DNA of 64,000 nt, from positions 25,982,618 to 26,046,617 of the forward strand of contig OX438747.1 of NCBI GenBank assembly GCA_949316235.1, written 5' to 3'. This stretch comes from Oegoconia quadripuncta (lineage: Eukaryota > Arthropoda > Insecta > Lepidoptera > Autostichidae). The notes under the pieces are model-generated. The model did not search any database, was not told where the DNA came from, and saw only the letters and a program-made list of their open reading frames with translations. The stretch's first letter is position 1; each line of letters opens with the position of its first letter. Position numbers and translations under genes: made by a program. Of the stretch, positions 59,401-64,000 are shown piece by piece.

Positions 59401-60775
59401 ACGCCATCTGAAACGAACGTACCTGGTGCGTGTATGCGTTGGCGGCGAGTGCGGAGGCGCCGTAGACGGTGGAGGGGCGCGAGGTGGCGCAGGCGAAGGC
59501 GCCGCCGAAGCGCGCGCTGAAGGCTGGCAGCGCGCCCCCGCCCCCGCCCCCGCCCCCGCCGCCATCCCCCTCGCCGCCGTACTCCTCCACCACGCTGCCG
59601 GCGCCGTACGTCGGGGATGCTCCTGCGAACACAAGCCGCCGGCTGTAGCCACCACTCGTTCTGCTCAAGCCGTTGATTAAATTTGTTGAGGATGACGCTG
59701 ACTCTACTCGAGATCGCAAACACTCGCCGACGCGACAACGTTTACGCGACTCTGGACCTAGATTGAATTCTATCGTACTAGCTACCTCTAAGTGTTCAAT
59801 TGTCATTTTTTTAAGCACAACGTGTAAGGTTCGACCTCAATCACACCTGATGTTAGGTGAAGATGAGGCCGAAGGTGGAAGCTGAAACCAGATTTGGGGA
59901 GCTGGGTATCTTATCTCTGACAACTGCACAACCATGGTATTAATATTGCTGTTTGGCGGCAGATTTAGATAAGATAGTAGTATCTAGCCAGGCGGACATT
60001 TAAAATGCCCTACATTTAAAAACCGAGCACAAAACACGTGCCCCACTGGGCATCGAACCCGTGACCTCCGAATCGTAAACCCAATGTTGTTTACATTGAG
60101 CCACGGAGGCGGTTAAATGACAGAATCAACTTGTCAATATTAAGCACTAGCTTTCCGGCCGCGGTTTCGCCTGCGTTGAATAGCTTCATCGCGGAAATTT
60201 GTTTATCCCGCGGGAACTATGTGCAATGCAACCTATGGGGAAAACATGATGCTATCGGCTGAGTTTCAATCATAGTCACCTACCCAATAGACATGTAATG
60301 CGAAACATTTTATGGGTGAATATAGAATGAGTCCTCCTTCGGCCTCACCTTCACTTAACATCAGGTGTGATTGAGGCCAAGTACTAACCCGCTGTGCATA
60401 AAAAAAGAAAAAAAAAGAGTGTCGTTGATATTGCATCGATAATACCTTTGCTACCATCGACCACACGTCAAGTTATACACACCTGCAGACTACACGTATC
60501 GTAAACTTTTAAGTCGTATATTGTGAGTTTATTAGAAGCTCAACACAGACCAGCCACACCCTAACAGCGCTCTCTGCGTTGGTATTTCAGGCAGAAAATA
60601 AAATGAATGAAATATCATAGAGCGTAGGCGGTATTATGACGCTGATGCGAGGGAGACACACTCACCCGCGCTGGAGCTCCATATCTGCGGTTGCGCTGCG
60701 AGCTCGGCGCCGCCCCCGAAGTACGGCGAGCCGCTCGCGTACGAGCACCGCGTGTACACACCGCCGCCACCACCG
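50206..60775 (-). CDS. srp: serpent-like GATA transcription factor, 5' end beyond the window
   Basis: A GATA4/5/6-class factor. In Drosophila Serpent drives blood-cell, fat-body and endoderm programmes. Exons 60775-60666, 59622-59423, 58884-58821, 52366-52200, 51300-51136, 50811-50685 and 50423-50206 join in one frame for 349 residues plus TGA; the first exon enters in phase 2, so earlier exons are missing. Fingers are CVNC-x17-CNAC and CSNC-x17-CNAC, then TRKRKPKN. An alternative exon (52035-51896) has exactly the entry and exit phases of the N-finger exon, so transcripts can carry two fingers or only the C-finger, as reported for Drosophila srp. This is the main reason to call it srp rather than GATAe or pnr. 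No intact start codon or promoter is visible. Confidence 0.85.
50685..50811 (-). CDS. srp: srp basic-tail exon with His-rich repeat
   Basis: Acceptor gtttctctttcag, phase 0 in, exit CTG C/gtgagt in phase 1. It reads [20 protein letters not shown], a His-Ala/His-Thr alternation encoded by a CA/CG microsatellite-like stretch, then a VKLES sumoylation-like motif. TRKRKPK completes the DNA-binding arm. The exit is followed by a G-rich tract on the plus strand. Confidence 0.92.
51136..51300 (-). CDS. srp: srp C-terminal GATA finger exon
   Basis: Acceptor atggcgacag, phase 0 in, ends CAG/gtgcgt in phase 0; exactly 55 codons. It encodes [13 protein letters not shown], then [17 protein letters not shown] and [20 protein letters not shown], ending KDSIQ. 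It is the principal WGATAR-binding finger. GETV replaces the near-invariant GEPV, and IQ/TRKRKPK is the classical intron position for GATA4/5/6 genes. Confidence 0.95.
51896..52035 (-). CDS. srp: srp alternative exon B: finger-less replacement of exon A
   Basis: Acceptor gtgtgttggttgcag, entry phase 1, exit GGG/gtacgt in phase 0; 46 codons reading [20 protein letters not shown], a His/Pro/Ala-rich middle and LSDYKQKKG. Because entry and exit phases equal those of exon A, one but not both can be used: including both, or skipping both, breaks the frame. The product has only the C-finger, as in Drosophila SrpC. A G-rich motif on the plus strand begins a few bases beyond its donor. Confidence 0.8.
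52200..52366 (-). CDS. srp: srp alternative exon A: N-terminal GATA finger
   Basis: Acceptor gcgccgcag, entry phase 1, exit CTG/gtacgt in phase 0; 55 codons. It encodes [15 protein letters not shown], then [17 protein letters not shown] and [19 protein letters not shown]. The [14 protein letters not shown] lead-in matches the vertebrate GATA4/5/6 pattern [12 protein letters not shown]. This exon gives the two-finger isoform (Drosophila SrpNC type), able to contact GATC-like or palindromic sites and FOG-type cofactors. Confidence 0.93.
53490..54575 (+). mobile_element. Jockey-type LINE remnant in the srp intron
   Basis: The plus strand reads [20 protein letters not shown], later [18 protein letters not shown] and [18 protein letters not shown], the C-terminal landmarks of Jockey-clade ORF2. 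Stops and frameshifts occur throughout. The 3' end (gtctggagttacaaataaac) is at 54540-54575. It is antisense to srp. Confidence 0.75.
55049..55216 (+). CDS. Candidate small ORF 1 antisense within the srp intron (55 aa, unknown)
   Basis: ATG at 55049 to TGA at 55214-55216. It starts [20 protein letters not shown] and is acidic, with balanced residues and no low complexity; it ends DVDVISYL. The stop overlaps the ATG of the next ORF (ATGA, next frame). No family recognised. It could be a nested gene or the chance reading of a conserved enhancer. The plus strand is opposite to srp. Confidence 0.3.
   Translation: MTTTATGSYEFHMWPEDNADTEQTLNTDVSPQYYCSVSDYSAVMSTADVDVISYL
55213..55581 (+). CDS. Candidate small ORF 2 antisense within the srp intron (122 aa, unknown)
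   Basis: ATG at 55213 overlaps the preceding stop; the frame is open to TAA at 55579-55581. After a Pro/Ala-rich start it becomes protein-like: [20 protein letters not shown], then a basic Cys-bearing middle ([20 protein letters not shown]) and an amphipathic [12 protein letters not shown]. Five Cys fall in the second half. No family is recognised. The minus strand is also open across the same bases, which weakens the case; a donor-like gtgagc at about 55350 leaves room for splicing. Confidence 0.3.
   Translation: MILPFVMGPSAMCPRPAATATSRVPPISEDIALAFHHNNYKHKYMGEQIYWKCKGRALTKRSRACGQSQCVTRQQSGACLDDVTSLHKYALMELEVYDFVLDAFHSASADKKCNAVRTARLS
58100..58424. mobile_element. MITE with about 38-bp terminal inverted repeats
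   Basis: Starts cagggtgattgaatttgtgc and ends gaattcaatttcaccctg; the ends pair as imperfect inverted repeats and are flanked by TA. A 325-bp non-coding element, probably mobilised by a mariner-type transposase. Inside the srp intron, about 400 bp from an exon. Confidence 0.8.
58821..58884 (-). CDS. srp: srp short exon preceding the alternative exons
   Basis: Acceptor gtttgcag, phase 0 in; 21 codons reading [19 protein letters not shown] then TA; exit GCC A/gtgagt in phase 1. The dangling A pairs either with TC of the N-finger exon (Ile) or TG of the alternative exon (Met); both keep frame. The small size and non-GC-rich flanks make it easy to miss. Confidence 0.8.
59185..59397 (-). mobile_element. 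SINE family B, old copy abutting an srp splice site
   Basis: Right end gggaatcgaacccgcgacct and ttgagccacggaggcggtag; body aaatgcccatcttcaaccaa. It ends about 25 bp from the donor of the srp exon at 59423-59622. Confidence 0.65.
59423..59622 (-). CDS. srp: srp exon, polyglycine and aromatic-rich segment
   Basis: Acceptor tgttcgcag, entry phase 1 (G|GA gives Gly), exit CAG/gtacgt in phase 0; 66 codons. It encodes [16 protein letters not shown], a run of about ten Gly made from a GGGGGC hexanucleotide repeat, then [17 protein letters not shown] and a Tyr/Ala-rich end. No domain is recognised. A decayed SINE begins only about 25 bp downstream of its donor. Confidence 0.8.
59805..60115 (-). mobile_element. 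SINE family B copy in an srp intron
   Basis: Left end tttttttaagcacaacgtgt, right end head complement gcatcgaacccgtgacctcc and cattgagccacggaggcggt. It includes gggtatcttatctctgac and gatttagataagatagtag (paired GATA motifs). Confidence 0.75.
60150..60405 (+). mobile_element. RTE 3' scrap followed by a SINE B 3' end
   Basis: 60150-60225 has ctttccggccgcggtttcgc and ttatcccgcgggaactatg. 60325-60405 has tcggcctcaccttcacttaa and an A-rich tail after gctgtgcat, a 5'-truncated plus-strand SINE B. Confidence 0.6.
60666..60775 (-). CDS. srp: srp exon (first one visible), Gly/Tyr-rich N-terminal segment
   Basis: Acceptor gtgtccacag, entry phase 2, 36 full codons, exit G/gtgagt in phase 1. It reads five Gly, then [17 protein letters not shown] and [14 protein letters not shown]. 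The SPYF and W motifs resemble the N-terminal transactivation segments of GATA4/5/6 proteins. Found from splice signals; the frame used is not the longest open one here, but it is the only one that joins the next exon in phase. Confidence 0.75.
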
Positions 60776-60959
60776 CTGTGGACACACAACCGCTCCCGTT
60801 AGTAATCACAAGGAACAAGTGACCGGTTGAAAGCGGTGACATCCTGCGACCCATTATCAGGTTACCGTATTTTCCCTGGACTAATACTTTGTATCGAACT
60901 GAACATGGAATTTATAAACAGTTGTAGTTTTGTTTGTGGAGCGGAACTGCTTGGCTGGT

Positions 60960-61185
60960 ATCATCAATCGGATTGGTGTAGTGGATAGTATCAGCGATAC
61001 CAACGGTTGCGGATTCGAATCTTGCAAGGGTTAAAAGTTTATGCGATGAACATTTATTCTCGAGTCATGGATGTTTATATAAATATTTATTTATCCGTTA
61101 TATAGTTAGTATCCATAGAACAAGCTTTGCTTAGTTTGGAACTAGATGATTAGTGTAAGTGTCCCGAATATTTGTTATTGTTTAT
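60960..61185 (+). mobile_element. SINE family A, near full length
   Basis: Head ggattggtgtagtggatagt, B-box ggattcgaatcttgcaagg, 3' end gtgtaagtgtcccgaatatt. It lies between the first visible srp exon and the cryptic gene. Confidence 0.75.
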
Positions 61186-61305
61186 TTATAAACAATTGTT
61201 TGTGTTGATCATCGAATTTCTCGCTAATTCCTTTGACGTTATTCACAGACAACTCAGTCCAAGGGAAAGTAAAGTATCCAAATGAAGTATTTGGACCAAG
61301 AACGA

Positions 61306-61971
61306 TTAAGACTCTACGTGTAAATACTTGTTATTCATAGCCAATATTGCAGCTTTAAGTGTTGTAGTAAAGAGTTCTGTCGGAGACTGAACAAATGTTA
61401 TTCCAATAAACAAAACTGGTATCCATAATGTACAATAAGATATTACTATATCAGATTACGTTGCCAAACAATTCCTAATGCTAGTATAGACTTACAAATA
61501 CAGCTTTGGGGATATACCAAATAAAGTACTCAGGGAAATTGTGAACGTCCCTCGGTACATAACAAATTAAGCTTTTCACAGGGACCCAAAAATGGAAGTC
61601 GTTGACAAAGTTATACAAAAATACACCGAGTTCACGTAAAAAGACTTCGTCACCAATGAATGTCCAGGGTGACCATTTAGCCCAGGGAAAATACGGTTTG
61701 ATCTCGGAAAAACGAATAACTACGATTTTTTTGAAACATTTAATAAAGTGTTGTAAATGTAGTAACAATTGCTAAAAATGAAGCATTTGTAAGAAACGCA
61801 AGTACTAAGTAAGTAACTAAATAAGCTAAAGTTGAAAAATGTGTTTCTTTAAAAAAAATGCTCAATTAATAGGTATTTCTTTAACTTCAAAACATTTAGG
61901 GAAATTATCGTTACAAAATATTAGTTCTCTTTTTTTTATTTCTAAGCAATGCAGCTCGACGACATTTTCAG
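61306..61971 (-). CDS. Cryptic AT-rich multi-exon gene fragment of unknown function
   Basis: An exon 61771-61496 has a clean acceptor (cttcatttttag), 92 open codons in phase 0 and a consensus donor TTT/GTAAGT. It is aromatic-rich: KPYFPWAKWSPWTFIGDEVF and onward through FHFWVPVKSLICYVPRD. In phase, an acceptor (catttgttcag) leads to a terminal exon 61386-61306 of 26 codons (SPTELFTTTLKAAILAMNNK and onward) and TAA. A possible earlier exon opens at 61971 after gtgttttag (ENVVELHCLEIKKRELIFCN), but its join to the next needs a poor donor (GTTAAA). It lies on the same strand as srp and perhaps within its 5' intron. Function unknown; it could be a decaying gene. Confidence 0.35.
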
Positions 61972-62367
61972 CTAAAACACATGCATGCCTAACTATAACA
62001 TGCTTAGTTTTTTATCCAGCAATAAGTTAACTATGTTTAACAAAAGTTTATGTAATTAAATATCAGTTAGTATATATTCTTATTAAAATACAAATTAAAA
62101 ATAGGGTGTTCGAAAAAAATCTAGACTAAGCGCTCGTTTCTTTAGGCTTAATTATTCCAAATTACGTCTGTAATATACGTCAATAAGATAGCAATTATAT
62201 CAGTCGGTTCTCAATTATGTCTAGCTAAGCTAATTTTTTACCGTAGTTTCCCTGGGTTAATTTGCCTTGACTATACAACACAGTGAGAAGACTCAAAAGA
62301 GTGAAACCGTTTGAGTAAGTGTGATGTAACTGACAAAATAAGGTGAAAATGATAGTTATTAACCCCT

Positions 62368-62551
62368 TTTTTTATGGTTAACTGGATACGCGTTTGACCA
62401 CAATCTCACCTGACGGTAAGTGACGATGTGGCCGAAGATGAAGCACGCGATCTCAGTAGATGCCTATTCACCCTGCTCTTGAAGATTTGCTGACATTGAA
62501 AATTTTCATCGGGTGAGATTGTAGTCAAACGCGTATCATACCATAAAAAAA
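62368..62551. mobile_element. Foldback/MITE element
   Basis: Left end tttttttatggt then atacgcgtttgaccacaatc; right end is the complement (gattgtagtcaaacgcgtat, ccataaaa). Inverted repeats are about 23-40 bp with small differences. Fragments of the same family are at 32100-32175 and 46290-46370. Confidence 0.7.
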
Positions 62552-63329
62552 CATAGTAACAAAGGCAAGACGTGGATTCATTTTTTGAATACGGTTTCTT
62601 TAGAAGTTTGGGTAAATGAGTTAGTAGTCCATTATACTTTATTAAAATAAAAATCGTTCTCAATACGTACACGTATTAATAATATTAATAAGGTGTCGAG
62701 CAAATGTAGCTACCAATGCGGGTCACATACTAAGGGTGTTCGCAAAATTATATCATTTAATTAAAATCTAATGAAAATACGAGTATCAAAAATGAAAATA
62801 TTAGCTGTTTAGGTTACAATATAGAAAAAAAATGGTACAAAATAAACTGATAGTAAGTAAAGCAAACCCTATACCGGGAATAAAACTGTGATCAAATTAT
62901 GGAGTGGGACTCAGCAAGGTACCGGCTTGTAGTCCTCGCCTAGAGGAGTAGAGTACTTGTTGCTACCGAAGCAAACTAGGATTAACGCATGCCAGTTAAA
63001 ATAAAAATGAATGTAATAAGATAAAATTGAAATAGTTTTATTTTATACTGTGAAAGTGAAAGACCATAACGCATAGTTCCGCCGAAGCGGAGTTTACGAC
63101 GTTATTTCGATGTATGCTTTATTTTTGAATACGATGTTCGCAATAGAAACTAGCGCGTACAAATTTAATGCAGATTTTCAGGGTTCTGTACTATGAAATA
63201 AAATTTTAAAAACTTTTATAAACATTATATCCACTCGGCGTATCGTGTCGCATCAGGAGGTCAAGAGGAAGGCGGAGAGCAGAGAGACAAGAGCATGGCT
63301 CTTAAATCAGATGATGATGATATCCACGC

Positions 63330-63420
63330 GGGAAAAAATAAACACTTGCCCCTAGCGGGATTCAAACCGACCACTGTTAGTTTCGAAGGCAGTATACCCG
63401 CTACATCAATCCGCCGTCAA
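63330..63420 (-). mobile_element. SINE family A head fragment
   Basis: Complement of the tRNA-like head: cccctagcgggattcaaacc and ctacatcaatccgccgtc. The body and 3' end are absent. Confidence 0.5.
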
Positions 63421-63869
63421 TAATAGTATACATATTATAATGAAACTAAAAGCAAAATTATCACAGCTTCATTAGTCTTTTCTAGTAAACTTCCTTTCAC
63501 ATGTGGACAAAAACGTTTGTAACATGACTTTGTAAATAGTTTACAGAACCTCCTATCATGTATGACATAGATCAATTGCAAAAATAAATTAGTATTTTGA
63601 AATGTAATTCTGACGACGGAACCCTGTTGCGCGTGGTCCGGCTTGCACTTGGCCGGGTTTTTGTTTTAATTCAATTTAAAATACACACCATGTTAAAGTG
63701 TCGTTTACGTTGGCTTCGTACACGGACAGATCGCACGGTTTTCGATTGGGTAATTAATTACAAATATTTGAAATTCTGATTCTGAAAGTATTGCGTTTAA
63801 TTTCTTTGAAAAAGATCGATAATTAATTAGGATTAGTAAGTTTTAGTTTGTGTTTTCCAGATACGTTAT

Positions 63870-64000
63870 AACTGTCCAGGTGTCCGAAAAACGAGTTATG
63901 TGTTGTCCAGTCTTTGTGACGTATCTGAGTAATGCGAGGTCCACTTGAGTGCGGTTTCTTTTATATTAAAGACTAAACAAGTGGACAGGTTCATAGCCAT
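63870..64000 (+). repeat. Dispersed repeat module running off the window
   Basis: gtgtccgaaaaacgagttatg, gtgacgtatctgagtaatgc and gacaggttcatagccat match the 35830-36030 copy. Confidence 0.45.

Noticed and set aside
1..64000. CRISPR arrays, operons, Shine-Dalgarno sites
   Set aside because: Eukaryotic nuclear DNA; no regularly spaced direct repeats were seen.

Overview
This is a nuclear genome window from an insect, almost certainly a lepidopteran. The background is AT-rich and intron-rich. It is littered with at least four tRNA-headed SINE families, RTE- and Jockey/CR1-type LINE remnants and mariner-type elements of the kind common in moths and butterflies. No organelle, bacterial or CRISPR features are seen. 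All exons given here were assembled by hand from splice signals, reading-frame phase and family knowledge, so transcript evidence is absent.

Two GATA zinc-finger transcription factor genes lie head to tail on the minus strand. The left one (8298-14951) is complete in its coding part: seven coding exons, 637 residues, with a divergent N-finger and a class-4/5/6 C-finger. It is best read as GATAe. The right one (50206-60775) has its last exons in the window but lacks its 5' end. It is best read as serpent (srp), because two exons between the same neighbours are phase-compatible only as mutually exclusive alternatives: one carries the N-finger and the other replaces it with a finger-less segment. 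That is the SrpNC/SrpC arrangement known in Drosophila. The pair therefore looks like part of the ancient insect srp-GATAe-pnr cluster.

Layout: 1-7.8 kb, repeats (SINE inserted in an RTE LINE, other SINEs). 8.3-15 kb, GATAe coding exons with a GATA-site cluster in one intron. 15-23.7 kb, presumed 5' intron, a GC-rich non-coding first-exon candidate with a perfect donor (22.43-22.68 kb) and a CpG-rich promoter-like block (23.2-23.7 kb). 23.7-40.8 kb, repeat-filled intergenic DNA with nested insertions, a possible decayed chemoreceptor and isolated GATA-site clusters. 40.86-41.85 kb, a striking GC-rich block with dense GATA cores, including eight in about 96 bp. 42.2-49.1 kb, a mariner copy, a Jockey/CR1 remnant and nested SINEs. 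49.6-60.8 kb, srp, whose large intron holds a GC-rich, GATA-site-bearing region and two plus-strand ORFs joined by an ATGA overlap. 61.3-62 kb, a cryptic AT-rich set of spliceable minus-strand exons of unknown function.

The likely biology: two paralogous GATA factors (srp for fat body and blood cells, GATAe for midgut endoderm) share a locus whose non-coding DNA is rich in GATA binding motifs, consistent with auto- and cross-regulation. One SINE family also brings in paired GATA motifs. The least explained pieces are the overlapping plus-strand ORFs at 55.05-55.58 kb and the small gene at 61.3-62 kb.
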